Origin: Apostichopus japonicus
Taxonomy: Eukaryota; Echinodermata; Holothuroidea; Aspidochirotida; Stichopodidae
NCBI RefSeq assembly: GCF_037975245.1
Contig: NC_092582.1
Location: 14,362,077 to 14,426,076 of the forward strand
DNA length: 64,000 nt
Reading direction: 5' to 3'
Shown here: positions 13,001 to 27,300 of the stretch, piece by piece
Layout of the letters: each line of letters begins with the position of its first letter
Position numbering within the stretch: position 1 is the stretch's first letter
Notes under the pieces: model-generated
The model's database searches: none
What the model was told of the DNA's origin: nothing
What the model saw: only the letters and a program-made list of their open reading frames with translations
Program-made: the position numbers and the translations under genes

Positions 13001-16000
13001 TTCTTAACCAATGATAAAAGAAAATCAGCGGTTACGTCAAATTCGGCGACATGCTAGAAATACTTCAAAATGTACACACTACCCGCTTTCAAGGGAACAG
13101 TACGGGGGCGTTCCGGGGCAGAGAAACAAATTTACGAGGAAACACTTTCCCCATAGTGAGTGCGGTTTAGATAACCTATCTGTATGGAATTTAAGAATGT
13201 GCTGGTATTATTTACGTCTAAAATGGTGATTTCCTAAACCATAAGAAGTTTTTTCATAGCGTAAAATAAAATTAGGCCTAACACCTATAGGCTTCATGCA
13301 TAGGCTTGGCTATTGATGGTTTCATCGTCTTGAGTGTGTGGGAAGTCATATGAGTCCTGAATTGTGTGACTTTTGGGGTTACATTATATCCTTTATTTGG
13401 TATGGGTGGTTTAACTTTACGCAGAACACCAGTTTATGCAATGAATCATTCCTAATTGGAGGATGTGATGGGGGGGGGGGGCTGGGGATGGGTCACTTCC
13501 GTTCCCACCCCTCCCCGTATATATAACATAAACGCTGCTCTCATAATATTAGGAAATGCTCTTGATATAATAAAGAAGACAATAGCAGAATTATTGCTTT
13601 ATGTTGTAAAGATGATCGGAGACAGTAATTTACATAATAATGGGAGATTGTTCTGGTGAATTATCTGCAACAGAAAAGCTAAACTTTGTTTAAAACCGAT
13701 AGAATTATAAAAAAAAATATATATATGTGTAAACCGTAAAACCTGAAAGCGTTCGAACTATTTGGCGTAAAGTCAAATGGCACATAACGTTCTTTTCCTA
13801 TGACAGCATTTGCTTACATTATAAAAAACCTTACCATATAGTCTCTGCCCTCTTTGCGTAAAGAGGTGATGTCGTAGTCAAAACGTGTTCATGAGGATTG
13901 CGATTGACAAGATGTCAGGGGTTCTAAACCGCACAGAATAAGATCAAGGGGAATAAGCCCCACCCACACCCTACCCCCACGCCCACCGTCATGCCCACAC
14001 GAACGGATCGTATCGTAGAGTACATAATCATGTTATAAGTATTGAAAAATACAACCTAAAACAGTTGAAAATGATTTTTGCAATATTGTTTCAAAAGTTA
14101 CCAACTTGACATTTTACTCATTTCTTTCCTACACCCTGGAGGATGACCTGAGATCCTGTAAATGTTTCTAATGAAACCTTGCAACGGGCATACTCTTTTC
14201 TTCTTTATCGTGCAAAATAATAGGGGTAGCGGTAGGGAAGTAAGTTGGGGTAAATTATTGTTTCTGTTTGATAATTCATATGCAAATATTGATGTTTTAG
14301 CAATCATCTAGTCCGATTCATCCTATAATTTAATACGATCATATCGGACGTGATTTATCAGCGGGGATGATAACTTAAGGAAAAACAATTTGTAATATAG
14401 GAGAACGAATTGAATCTGCAAATACTATAACAATTAAAATTAAATTAAATTAAATTTAAAAAACAGCGGTGCAATGTGAGGGTACATTTTTTTACTCAAG
14501 AATGGGGATTTTTTCCTCCAGAATGTGTAGAAAGAGCAACCCGTAACATTTGACACATAACACTCCACTTGTTCGCCTCCTTCGTGCCCTTTGGTTTGGT
14601 TAAAAAAAAAAGGAACCACGAAAGAGATATTATTTACCACTTTGTCTGTAATCAAATAAATAACTTTGTTTTACCACAAGAAAAAAAAATCCCCTAACAT
14701 AGTTGTCTTTGTTCGAGAATCGTAAAACAGGAATTAAAAATTGTTGCTATTAAGTAAAGTCTTTGATATAATCATAAAAAAAATGAATTAACATTTATTT
14801 TGTGTGTAACAGGTGACCTGTGAACAACGTTTGTCGTTACTATGGTGACGTGGGTACAGGTTGCCTTCATGTCACACTTCTATAGAGCAGACGCCCTCAG
14901 TTTTCGGCGCACTTAAGGAAAACAAAAACTTGCTAACTCTATCAGCTGTTTGTTCTATTATTGTAAAGCACAGTTTGTGTGGCAAAGTACTGTAGGCCAA
15001 TATATTATATACATTGAATCAATTAAGAAATACACTCATTTGAAAGTAAACAAAAAAAGGATTGTATTTCTGTTGCTTTTACATATAATTAAAATCGTCT
15101 TAACGATTTCATTTCTTTGTTTTAATACCCTCTTAACCTGGTCTGAAGTTCCATTGATTCAAATTGCAGAGTATTATACGCTTACGAACAATGAATGAAT
15201 TGAATTATAATAATGTTAATTATAATAATAAGTAAAAATTCACATTGTTTTGTTTCAAATATAACAGTATATAATACGACCAAAGTAATACTTCCATTCC
15301 AATATTTAAAACAACACGTACAAAGAGTATCGAAAAAGAAATGTCACAATTCCGAGAATATTTCATAAAAAAAATATTTAAATTAGGTCTGAGGTCTATG
15401 AAATTCAATAATATTGAAAAAATGTAGTGGGCCAAAAATACTAGATGTAGACATCCTCTAACAGTGGTTTGACGTTAAGGTAAAATGCATGTATAGTGAT
15501 ATAGATTTTTTGAAATTTGTCGGTAACTTTATAACGTTGTTAGAGTGTAAATATATACCTAATATATGTAGGAGAAATATGAATAAAAAATAGAATGATT
15601 TTTTTTTTCAAGATCTATGTTTTGAACGTAGACCATTTATATTACGTTAATTTACGAAATACATACAAAATTGACCCAAAATCTTAATAACTAGAACAAA
15701 GGGGCTTGTTGTTTATATCGGTATACACCGTGGGTAAAACAATAATAATACGTGGAAAAACTACTTTGATTTCTTTATTCTAAAAGAGAAATGCGACAGA
15801 AAATTCATTGTTTCTTTTTTTTGGCCTTTCTGTGTTAAGGTTTTGAAAGATTACGATTCATATTAGTGTAAATAATGATATAATACTTTCGAAACCAAAT
15901 GTAAATTATTTGTCGTTAACAATATACACTAGCCGGCGAATAAACATGTTTGGCGTTGTATCTATTGGACAAAATACACGATAACAACCAAAAATGTTAA

Positions 16001-16900
16001 CGAAATTGGTGTAAATCTTTGTTCTCTTTGTTTATTAAAAATCACGAACGACTCGAGACCTGTCGCGTCAATTGACTGACGAAAATAGTCCGAGTTTTGA
16101 TCGTAAAAGTTTATCATATACCAATTATTCTTTGGCTCAACGCCTTCAAATCAAATTACTGAATCCTTATGACGACCCCAACGTACTCTGTTATCATCAA
16201 GATTTAAGCAACAAGTGGCGTCAATGCATAAATGTTATATCATAAAACTAAAGTGTATTCTAAAATAAAACAGATTCGACAAAAAAAAAACGCTAATACG
16301 TTATGACGATACAAAATGTTCGAAGATACAGCAATCGACACCCCACCGTCCCCCTAGGGTAGAGGGGGAGGGGGAATTCCCTGACCCCCTCATATGTCGG
16401 TATAAGACCTTACCTAAGTGGGTATATACGAGCCTAATTAAAATGTGAAGCCAATCTTTCTTTAAATCAGTGACGATATTTCGGTCTCGTTTTGTTTCTT
16501 TGGCCGGTGTAAAATTAATTTAATGCCAAAATGAAATGAACGTATTGCAACTTTAAAGCCGTCGAACGCAGAACTCAAACCAGACAGTGGGTCTGAGGCT
16601 ATAGTTCCGGTGTAATAAAAGCTAAATAGTGTAGGGAACAAAGGGTGGGCACTTGGCAGTATACCTTGATGGCGAAAAACTCACATGTTGATTAAAGTCA
16701 TTAAGTTACATTGAACGTACGAAGCTTCAATCTATCGCCAAGCCACGCCTTCAGACGTTCCTTCGTCAACCGCCCGGTTTTCCGACACAGCGAGTAGACT
16801 GTAAGTAAATCCGCCTGCTAAGCAGCTTTTTAGTCTCATGGGGAAGTCAGCAGAAACATCTTTCTCTTAGATATGCCTTAAAAAATGCAGAATTTGGCTT
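10076..16900. other. Intergenic DNA upstream of PRDM12
   Basis: Nearly seven kilobases of AT-rich sequence with no supportable exon. Noted features are a poly-A run at about 11394-11413, a C-rich patch near 11147-11180, a CTAT/CTGT-type short repeat at about 11890-11945, two TGACGTCA or GTGACGTCAC sites near 12285-12318, and a G-run with flanking CCCCC at about 16340-16390. It is a reasonable place for distal enhancers, but nothing in the sequence alone proves one. Confidence 0.5.
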
Positions 16901-17798
16901 TGTCTACTGCAAACGTTCAAACCTACGATTCCTCGCGGCATTTGTTCTTATCGATAAAATAATTTACAAGAAAAAAATATTGAGGGACAGTCTTCGGTTT
17001 ACACAACAACAAAAAAGACGCAAGCGTCAGAGGTCCGACGCTTAGTTCTCTATATCATCGCAGTTGTACGTATGGCATCCACAAAAAAACACAAAACTGG
17101 TGCTCTATACAACGGTCACAGAGATTTCAAAAAACACAGTGTGTGTGTGTGAGTGAGTGTGCAGGCGGCTGGATACGAAGAAAAAAAAGCCATTTCGTCT
17201 TTTCGTTATTTATTGACAGTCGCAGAGCCATTAGGAACGCCAACCTCTATGCTTACAATTCATCTCACTAGCGACCAGAAGTTGATTGAAATAAGAGACG
17301 CGGAGAAAACTTTTGTCCTAGTTGGGCGCGAGGAACCTGTCGACACGCGTATTGAGTCCTGAAAATCTGCAGGTGCGAGATTAGCTCACCGTCAAGTGTT
17401 CGACGGGAGAGAAAAAGTAAAATCATTAAAGATTGAGCGAACGATTCGCGAATGTTCAGACCTTTGGCAGACATTTGGTGCAATCAAAGGGGGCAAGACG
17501 AGTGTGAGCTTTGTTGATCGAGGGGGTTTGGCAGACCCCGCAAACTCACGACGGTGGGCTTTACTCCGAGCTAGTTTTGGCGTATTATTTGCATATTTAT
17601 CGCTCATTAGGGAGCGAGCGGTTCCCAAACAGAAGGCGGATTTATAGAGATAGGGGAGGAGAGGTGGTATTAGCAGAGGTGATTCGAATCGAGAGAGGAA
17701 CGGTTGCAGGTGTATTTGAGAAGAGAGAAAGGAGGGTTGTGTTTTTTTGGATCGCAGTAAAGGAGTACCTTAGGAAGGAGGAGAAAAGATAAAATAAA
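16900..17798 (+). promoter_or_regulatory. Putative PRDM12 5' flank and 5' UTR
   Basis: This is visibly richer in CG dinucleotides than its surroundings. From 17455 to the start codon at 17799 there is no ATG at all, which is expected of a 5' leader. An in-frame TAA at 17790-17792 stops just before the start codon. Candidate elements are an octamer (ATTTGCAT) at 17587-17594 followed by an AT-rich TATTTAT, and two CAGGTG E-boxes near 17371 and at 17707-17712. No transcription start can be fixed from sequence, so promoter limits are a guess. Confidence 0.45.
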
Positions 17799-17949
17799 AT
17801 GTCTACTCAATCAATAACAGAGGCAACCAGTCTTATTTCTGTAGAGATGCTTCGTAACGCACTCTACAGTAAATGGTGCAATCTCGCTGGTAAAAGTATG
17901 ACACAGGAAAGCAGTTTAACCGCGAGAAGAATTTTGGAAAGTAAAAAAG
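17799..17949 (+). CDS. PRDM12 exon 1 (N-terminus of PR-domain zinc-finger protein 12)
   Basis: This is the first coding exon of a PRDM12 orthologue, a nuclear transcriptional regulator. In vertebrates PRDM12 specifies nociceptive sensory neurons and V1-type interneurons and recruits histone H3K9 methyltransferase activity. The exon encodes residues 1-50 plus one base. The segment ITEATSLISVEMLRNALYSK aligns with the vertebrate N-terminal block ([20 protein letters not shown]). The start is the first ATG after an in-frame stop at 17790-17792. The donor is G|GTAAGT at 17949/17950, ending in phase 1, which matches exon 2. The N-terminus is shorter than the vertebrate one. A further small exon between exons 1 and 2 cannot be excluded, because vertebrate PRDM12 has more sequence between this block and the PR domain. 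The assembled protein is 330 aa (human about 367). Confidence 0.85.
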
Positions 17950-20900
17950 GTAAGTTGATAATTCTTTTGTTTTTCACGTTCTTGCTTTCGGGTTTTTATG
18001 AATTGATGTTACCACATCATGGTATGAGATAAACATATTTGTTCTGGCGATTTAGATTGGATTAAAATCACTTTTTTCGATGCGTATTAGTTTAATATAA
18101 TTTGTTTTATAAATACCCTCTTTAAACGTGCAGAAATTCGGCATTTCGTCGCTCTTGCCATTTTTCGGCATCTCAAACGTCCTGTCTTCTGGGTTAAAAC
18201 CCTAAATCTATAATACCTAACCTTATTTTAAAAGAAATGTATTAAATGATTTCAATGTTAATTTGAAATATTTTTCTGCTAAAATTTCAAATAAGAAAAT
18301 TTCTCTTTGAAGTAAAAAAAAAAAACCAAACAACAGCGCTCAAGGAATGTCTTCAAAATATGATTCGACAATTTCGGCAACACAATACATTGGAAATGAC
18401 TGGATAAGCACGTCTCGTCACACTTTGTTATGAACTTATTGTATAGCACTAATTTAACCGACATAAGGAAATTCGGGTACAACATTTGGTCAGTCCCGAA
18501 TCTAAATTAATTCTAAAATCATAAAGTAGCTAATTTAATTTTGATAACGCATTGCAAAACTGCGCGCCAACGCTCTGCCGAGCAGCGGTGTCGATATTTG
18601 CCGTGATTTGGGCTATCTGCGTAGTATGTTCGTCACCCTCACGTCTCTCTGCAGACTTGGTATGACACCCCGTTAAAAAGCAATGCCATTTAAGCCGACA
18701 TTCATTTTCAACTTGAGAACGCTGAAATCATTTTGAAAAAAGTTCATTTCAGTCATATTTAGGAGCGAAAAAAATGAGTAAAATTTCATTGAAAATAATG
18801 TGTAATTTAGGTATTTTGTCGTGATTTCGTCACCCATCGTGTTCCGTAATCATGTCCTTGTCTCGCTGTGGTCGCTCATCAAGTAAGAAGGTTGCCGTTA
18901 CATTTAAAGCAAATATTCGAAGATTAAGGAAACTTTAACCAATCTTTGTTACAAAAAAACCAAAATGAGTGTGATTATCGCAGAGTATTTTAGCAATTCT
19001 TTTTATTTTGATCTGTGAGTTAAATTTCTCAACGTGTCGTTAAAACACATTGAAAGACGCCCTCACTATTGATTTTTTCTGACTGATCGCACAACCCGCG
19101 TAAACGTCATAGATTCGAGGTTGCCACATTACGTGTATACGCTTCGTTGCGACCTTAAAAGATTAATTCGGTACTCGAAGAAGAATAAGAAATAAGAATA
19201 AATAAATTACCGTAGATATTTTTCTCCTTAATTGTTTCTTCTCGTTTTAGGCAAAACGATGTAGTAACTTCGAATAAGCCAAATAGTCCACGTAAAAAGT
19301 ATGTACGTGAACTATCGAACCAGGGTTCGACCTTTCACTACGTGGTCATCAACCAAATTATACTGTTTATTACAAGGCTCTCTGTCAATTCCTTCCTGTT
19401 TGATATTTAACACTTAAGTTTACTAGATAAGTATGCAAGATATTGATTTTTGGTACAAAATATTGACCAAAAAAAGACAAAAAAAGAAGGAAAAAAAGAT
19501 AAATAAGAATCATGTAAGGGAGTAAGGATGAAAGAAATTGTACACACGTATAGGCGTAGCATTGTTTAACTATAGCAACTCTATCGTTACTGCGATTCAC
19601 AATTCACGTTTCCATTAATTAGTTTGCCTTCCATCGTCCTTTTCCCTCTTTTATTGTTAAGTCTGCATGCGTCTCAAAATTCTGTTTTCCATTTCAGAGA
19701 TCTTTTGTGTATGTATATGTGTGTATGTGTGTAGGTCTGTGTCGTGCGTGTGTGTGTGTGTGTAATAGTCAATATAACAATCTAATATATGGAGCAATAG
19801 AAGAAGATTCTATAAGATTAAGAAGTCAAAAGTAATCTCTCTTTTCAGTCTATTGACGAGCGCCCCCCTTTACGACAACTTTTTAAAAGAAAAAAAAAAA
19901 GTTTTCTAAATCCTATACCTTGCGGTCAGCCTCGAATCCCAAAAATCGTTCTGTCTGTTAAAATTACGACGATTTCTAGAGTAGCGTTTTGTTTTTTTCT
20001 TCTAACAAAGAAGACAAAGGGAAAATGAGATGAAAACGGGATTTGGTATTTATCAAGTGAATTATTTTCCTCCTTCTCTCGCTTCAGGGTCTAACTAAAG
20101 CTCTCTTTACACTGAACAATTAACTTTTACGATATCTCTTACGGCGTGGGCGGACATGGGCTCCGTCGTTCCTTATGTCTTGACTTTCAAACAATCGTTA
20201 AGTGTTAGGAGTCCCCCCCCCCCTCTATCTGATATACAACAGTTGTGAAACAAAACCTACAAGTTTTGTAATAATCACAAAATAATAACCTTCACAGTAT
20301 TGCCTTCATTATTATTATTAGTAGTAGTAGTATTATTAGGAGAATAAAATTGAGACACAGCAACTTAGCACGGTTTAAATGAATATGCATGATATGGTAA
20401 TTAAAGTCATACCGTAAAACACACCGTGCAGACTCGCATAGAAAATCACGCTCCAATATTTTTCTTCTTCTACTTCTTTTTATTCGAGACGATCGGTATT
20501 GTAGTACATAATGAATTAACGCAAGAGTTAATTAATGCATTATGACCGTCAAAAAAAGTCCTCGCTTCCAACAACAATAACAAAAGTTCTGATAATACGA
20601 TTGTCATCCAGTATTATGGAAAACAGTAATAATAAAATATTTGTTTAAAATCTTAAAATCTGTTATGCCATGTCGAAGGTAGATGGAAGAAAACGCATAA
20701 GGAAAAACAAAACAAAATAACAATGACTCATTATCGTTTTAGGTAATGATCTGGGATTAATTAAGACCGTTCCATTATTTAAATCTTTTTGAAAGGATGA
20801 CACCTGGTGAGGCGTTACATCGGCACTATCATGCATTCAGAGTCCCGGATAGAAGAGGACTTGACGAGGGGAAAGGGGGGGGGGTCATAAAATGGGATCA

Positions 20901-21269
20901 CTTTAATAATCAGTGTTGGTCGTTATGATAATCGAGCTCAGGATCTTTCCGAAGTATCGTTCTAAATGAAACAGATCTATTTGTTCACCGTGACGTACTC
21001 TGCTCTTTTCATTCTAGACACGTCCGACATCAGTTTTGTCAGGTTTTTAAAACCAAAATTGAAAACAAAAAGTTCTGTTTTGTTTCGCATATATACACTG
21101 TAGTATATTACACAAAAAATAACATATTGAATATCGCACACAGACTATACCGAAAACCGCATGTTGAACTCCATAGGTTTGTAAGCTAACATATGACATA
21201 CAACATGTCGCATATCGAACATCGAACATCGCGTATTACACACTACATTTCACATATTGTACATTGTAC

Positions 21270-21505
21270 CTTACAGGTGCCTTTCAATCATAAGGTCCCG
21301 AGTTCGAGTCACTCCAAGATTAATGTATGTCGTCCAGTTACAGAGTTGTTGACAATTGAAAATTCATAATCATGGACGTTAAATATGAATCTAAGAGACT
21401 GACTTCTGTCAGCTTGAGGCTTTGATAAGCCAATGATGGCTTCTTCGCGAGTTCCTGCTTGCAGGAGGATCTAAAATACACACATACATATACATACATG
21501 TCATA
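21270..21505 (+). mobile_element. tRNA-related SINE fragment
   Basis: A B-box-like GAGTTCGAGTC lies at 21300-21310 in a context typical of a tRNA-like head (AAGGTCCCGAGTTCGAGTCACTCC). About 190 bp of unique body follow, then a CATACATA-type tail. The A-box half is missing or degenerate, so this is a 5'-truncated or old copy. There is no coding capacity, and orientation is inferred from the B box. Confidence 0.45.
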
Positions 21506-22687
21506 ATATGTGTTACTAGTATAAACATAACTTGTATAAACATTATTCGTCAAGGAAATAAATTGATTGGTATTGTGGAGATGTTTCGTTCTATACAGAA
21601 CTGTTATGCCATTTCATTTCTGTTTCTTGAATTAGATTTATGTTCTCACATTCACAACAACAACAAAATCGGGGGGGGGGGCGGTTTAAAAATAAATTGT
21701 GATAATAATTGTCTGCATTGTTGTTATAGAGGATGCTTTATAAATGGTTTATGAGGTTGAACTATAAGACAGCCTCAAATATGTTAAACAACTACAACTA
21801 CTCATAGACGATGCTGTGATGATATCGGACACGGTAGTCTAATTAGTTACGTGTACCCTCTGTCAAAATCCCTCACGGCAAAAATCTTCAGATTTCAACT
21901 TATATAAATATACCGTTCCGTTTGTAATAGACCCAATATCAAATACCTAAAAAAATATTTAAAAAAAATACAATACCAACATCATATATTTATTAATAGG
22001 GGATGTCATGTAAAGGTGGCTAAGCCGTATAGCACTGAACAAACAAGAGCGTATTTAATTTCGACATTTCTACCTATAAATTGGACTCTTTTACCTGGAC
22101 TGATATTACTACACGGCGCCTGCGTGCTTAACTCTTTGAACCTACGTCCCTTCCCCCTATATACTGAAATATGTGATACGCGCGTGCGCAAACATTTCGT
22201 TCAACCTATTCCCGGACGGTGCATGCTTGACTATATATATATTTGTTTTATTCAATGGGCTCCATTTCACTAGTTGAATGGAAGTAACGGGTAGATCAAT
22301 AAAGGTCCTATCGGCAACCAAAAAAAGAAGACAAAAAAATAAAGAAGAAAAAGAAAGAAGTATAGTTTTCTACTGATCTTGCGATTGTGACGGGAATAAG
22401 AATAACAAGTTAAATTGTTAAATTCCAGGTGCGAGTAGTTTAATAAATATTGAGACCATCAAAGAAGTACGGGTTGACTTTTAAGCAGGTGACGCATATT
22501 ACTGACGCAAGCTTTGCGCCGCAATCATTTCATATTCCAAACTTAAAATCGGTGATAGTCGGTTAATTTTGAAAACCCCTGCGTTATCGTTATATAGTTC
22601 TTATCTGGTTTGGGGTAATATCTATTGCCCAGTCCTGATAGCATCCTATTGTACCCATAAGTAGTGGAATAACGGTAGACTTACAGC

Positions 22688-22762
22688 AGCGGGGTGAAGG
22701 AGGGGAGGGGAGGGGGAGGGGAGGGGGAGGGGAGGGGGAGGGGAGGGGAGGGGAGGGGTGGA
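22688..22762. repeat. GAGGG/GGGGAG purine repeat
   Basis: An uninterrupted polypurine strand of GGGGA and GGGGGA units. The G-runs, four or five long and one base apart, give strong G-quadruplex or triplex potential. The minus-strand Pro/Leu/Ser frame across it is an artefact. Confidence 0.9.
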
Positions 22763-24106
22763 GCCTGGTAAGGGTATGTTCGTGAACCCTTTGACGTGAT
22801 CCATAACATGTCTATATATCAAGTTATAAGTCAGTGGAAAACAGCGAAACAAAAATGAAATTACCGTGTTTATACATTTTTTAATCATCAAGATTGCGTC
22901 AATGCTATATTGTGAATGAGGTGACACGATTGGCTGAAAAACATCGGCTCAAAAAAAAAAACAGACAATGAAGAAATAGAATTTAAGAACAGCTATAAAC
23001 TTTGAAATATTCCATTACGGCAGCTCGTTAAAGTTTCTTAAACATTTTTTACGACTTAATTTAAAAATATATATATGTATATATATATATCAAAAAAGGA
23101 AGGAAGAAAAAAGTTAGGAAAAAGAGGAAATCCATCCATCGAAGCGAAAAATGACATTCGTTTATCATTTACGGAAGCTATCGGATTATGGCTAATAATG
23201 GTAACACCCACACACCCACCCATACGACTGTACGACACGCGCACTATAATAGCAATATACATTTAATCTAATAATAATGGATATTTAACGACAAGGAGCT
23301 TTAGTAGCATGCGCCCTCTAATTTTGATTGATGGTCAGCTGTGTGACTCTGATTAAATCGATTATATTCTTTTCCGAGTCTCTCCTTTTTTTTTGGGGGG
23401 GGGGGTTGGGCGGAAGAGCGGCTGGTTGGGGTGATGAGGAGGTATACTATTTGGACGTGTTGACAGGAAAAACTGCAATAATTAGTTAATATTTCGGTAT
23501 TAGGACAACATTTTGTTGAGCTCTTCGTTGTTATTATATATCTATCTTAAATTTCAACCGGTAGAACATTAAATTAAGTAGATCGAAAATGGAGGGTTAC
23601 CTTTCTTTTAATTTTTAAGAAAACGAACCAAAGGAGTCGTCATGGGAGTGTTGAAAAAGATGTATGGTCAAGGTGTCAAAATTAGAGGACGCTATACAAC
23701 ATAACAAATTTCACAATTTCAATTTACCATAACTCATTCAGGTTGCAGTTAAAAGGGTAACCATTATGTATTGCTCAATTGTACAGAATTAATGAGAAAG
23801 TAAAGTAAGTGATTTGCACACATTATCCCCACATATTGACCATTCGCCACTCGGACTGACCCCCTCCCACCCCCACTCTCCCCCACCACCATGCCTACTA
23901 CCCATTCCGTGTCCATTCGCCATTACCACTTTTCTGCTATGAAATTTCCATATCTAAGAGAATACTTATTTTATGAGAAAATTTTGCTCATTTTGAAATT
24001 TAGACAACAATAAGTTCGTACATGAGTTATCGAACGAGTCGACAGTGCGAAACTATTCTGTCGATTTGGATCATTGGACAATAGTTCTTCCATTCGCTCC
24101 ATGCAC

Positions 24107-24324
24107 CAGGCCCGTAGCTAGGCCGGGCACAGGCGGTGTTTCCCTGTCACAATACGGACTACTATGCCCCCCCCCCCACCTCTCCATCTGTTGCACCATC
24201 ATTTGCACACAACCTCCACAAGTTACAGGATGAGTATTGTGCCCCGCTTTAAATTGTTGCCCCCCCCCCTCCTTCCCCTTAATCGTAGGTACCCCTCCAA
24301 CCCATAACTCTGGCTACGGGCCTG
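24107..24324. mobile_element. Short TIR element (MITE), hAT-like ends
   Basis: The left end CAGGCCCGTAGCTAGG and the right end (CTGGCTACGGGCCTG) are inverted copies, with about 12 bp perfect. The 218-bp interior is non-coding with C-runs. The CAGG ends resemble those of hAT-derived MITEs. The eight bases outside each end do not match (CCATGCAC and CATTCCAA), so the target duplication is lost, or this is not an intact single insertion. Confidence 0.6.
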
Positions 24325-27300
24325 CATTCCAAGCTCTTTAAACAGGAAACAATGTGCAGAAAGCAACTAAGACAGGGAGCCCTCTCTATTCCTCCTGTGT
24401 CTACTACACCAGACCTTTCCCCACGTTGATCCCCCACCCCACCCCACCCCACACCCTAATATATGAAGAACTATTCTCAGCTCCAGAACAGGTCACGGAA
24501 ACAATCACATGTTTAGCACGATTAAATGACTTATGCTAAATCTTGGCAACATTAATGATACTTAAATGATCCGTCACCTCGTCACTGTCCAAAAGCACAT
24601 ATGTTTTACCTGTCTGACAAGTAGATGTAAACATTTATGAGTTAAAATCTTTCTTTGCGTCTAATTTTAATAATAATAATAATAATCACAAATTTCATAT
24701 CTCTTGGAAATATCATTCAACGCCTTTCACATAACAATGAAAACTTGTGTAAGTTTTGTCCATTGATTTATCATTAAATTGTAGCTACAGTTTTTTTTTT
24801 TTTGGCAAGTTGGCTCTCGTTAATCAGAAAATGTGTCCTCGAGTCCACAAAAGTTTATAACGCTTGAAAGCCTCTGACATAGGAAAAGTTCGATTGATAA
24901 AACTAGCCGCTTTTCAAATTGATAGTATTTGTTTATTGCAGGTAATTATGATCGCTACAGAAATATCAGCTCATGCATAACCGCTTTACATCATAGTTTG
25001 GACAAGTCTCCAACAATGGCTCTAGGTGATAATATTTTGTAAAAAGGAAAGTATTCCATAAAACGAATGGGTCCTCATACTTTGTAGCCGGGCAGACATT
25101 TTGAATTTAGTGTGCCCGCGAGTGGGATATCGCCATATTACAAGTTATTTAGAATAAAATCAAGTTTTTAATAATTTCTGATAATTTTGCAAAGGGTTTA
25201 TAAAAGTGACATATAAGCTTATTCATTAAGTGTTTGAACTCAGACTGGATGGATTGGATGAGTGAAACTAATTCATTGTGATCAGACGAATATGGGGGGG
25301 GGTAGGGTGGGGGGTGGGGATGTACCCCCTCCTTTTTGAATCCCGTACAAACAACAGTAGTTGGTACAGCCTTACATCCAACCCTAATTATATACCTATT
25401 TGATATAAATATGCCACAGAATGCATCATTTCACGTATACTGAAGGTGGTGATGGAGATGGGTTGGGGCACCCAGACGATGTTCATTGGACTTGGCTTGA
25501 ATGACCTCAGGGCACCAGACACTCCTTTTAAAATATATGATCCGCCCCTGTAGGGTAGGTGTACTATAGGATTATCTTCCTAGTCCTGGTTCTTACCATA
25601 AAGAACAAACGTTGAATGCGATCATCATAAAAGATTTAAAAAAGTAAAAATAAAGTAAAGGATTCAATGAAAATATGCAACATGGATTAGCAGTGCTATA
25701 ACGTTCTCTCTAGCGCCAGCTGAGAACAACACATCTAGGTGTGGCTTCCGTAAGTCCTAAAGCCAGAGAGGGACTACTTCCCATATGATCGGACCTTAAG
25801 ATATGGGGTCAGAGGGGGGGGGCGCTGGGCTAGAGGGTAAATTTGGGAATAGGGGTATCGAGTAATGGCAAAGATGGATTAAGTCAGGGCTTCCATCCAC
25901 CACAAACAATATCGCTCATGAATGAGTCATGCTATTAAAAAAAGGGGCATGGTAACACAGTTGTCCGCGGGGCCCGAACTGACCCCAAGGTGGGGTACCT
26001 TAGGACCAAATCATACTGTTGTGTTGCGTTCCACTTTATCGTAGCGGTAATTTCAGTGCCAAAAAAATGAACAATGAGGCTCAAAATTCTGGTTTTGGCA
26101 TCTGTTTTCCAAGCAAATAAATACCTTGAAAAGCTCGAATGCTTGCATTTGAAAGATAAGGAACATCTAACCAATCAGATCAAGGTAATGTTTGATGCAA
26201 TAAAATAGATTTAGTGACCTTTATTGACCTCTATTACGGTATTACCCCGGACGACACAGTTTCTCCATTACGTCATGCTGACATTGTAAACCAATCATTT
26301 ATAACTATAAAAACCATTTCCATTATCGTTATCATAAACTTAACCTATTGCTTTTGAAAATATCAAAGTGTAATAGAAATCATAATCAATCAATCAATCT
26401 ATAAAGGATGATGTATCAAAGTTACCTTATAATACTTGTCCTGCCTCCTAACAAATTTATATGCAAACGTCCACTCAACGACTTCGATTGAACCAGTTTC
26501 GCGAAATTGCAATTCGTCCGCGATTATCAACGCTCTCGTAACTGTCGTCGGTGGTATAATACTAAAGCACTAATTACATCTCTGTTAACGCTGTATAACC
26601 GTCATAACAAGAGACGGATCCTTGTTGGATAGGAAATCAAATATTAGAACTGATTGCCTGTGATTGCTTCCTGCTGGGAAGTTGACACATGTACACCGGA
26701 ACCTCTGTGACGCGACCTTTGTGCTGCAAATTCGTCCAATTAAAGATACGCTCATAGTTATTACCTTGGTAGCCGAACAACGATTTCGTGTTATATTCGT
26801 GGACTAAAATGTGTCAGTAGTGCGTACCGTTTGCAATTTTCTCATTGGGTATAGAAGGAGTTAACAACATGTCTACACTTTTTCACTTGAGTGTCCCCGC
26901 AAGTGGATTTACAAAATTTAAACAAAATGTCCGACACTTTAGTTTCGTTCCGATAAGATTGCAATAAATACAGTGGAAATTACTTTCTCGACGTTGCTTT
27001 AGCCTTCTAGCTATTTCAACCCTCAGTCCTAATCTTACATTGATATAAATCTGTTGAACCCAAGATTCACTATAACAATTTTTATCTAGGTGCGAAAAAT
27101 ATTTAAAAAACAGTCTTTCCAAACGTGATTAAATATGAACGGGCAATACATTCTTTTACTATTATTATTATTATTTTTTACTATCATCATTATTATTATT
27201 ATTTTGCGTGTATGTGTGGTTAATTTTTATTTTGCAACTCGTTCATTCGTTTAACGACCAAACATACCCGGGATTTTTTGTAAACGGCTGTTTTGGTAAT

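Noticed and set aside
22016-22273. 85-codon frame with mixed composition
   Set aside because: No recognisable domain, no supporting splice sites and no homologue known to me.
25541-25552. hAT-like terminus GATCCGCCCCTG
   Set aside because: No inverted partner or flanking duplication was found within a reasonable distance, so no element was called.
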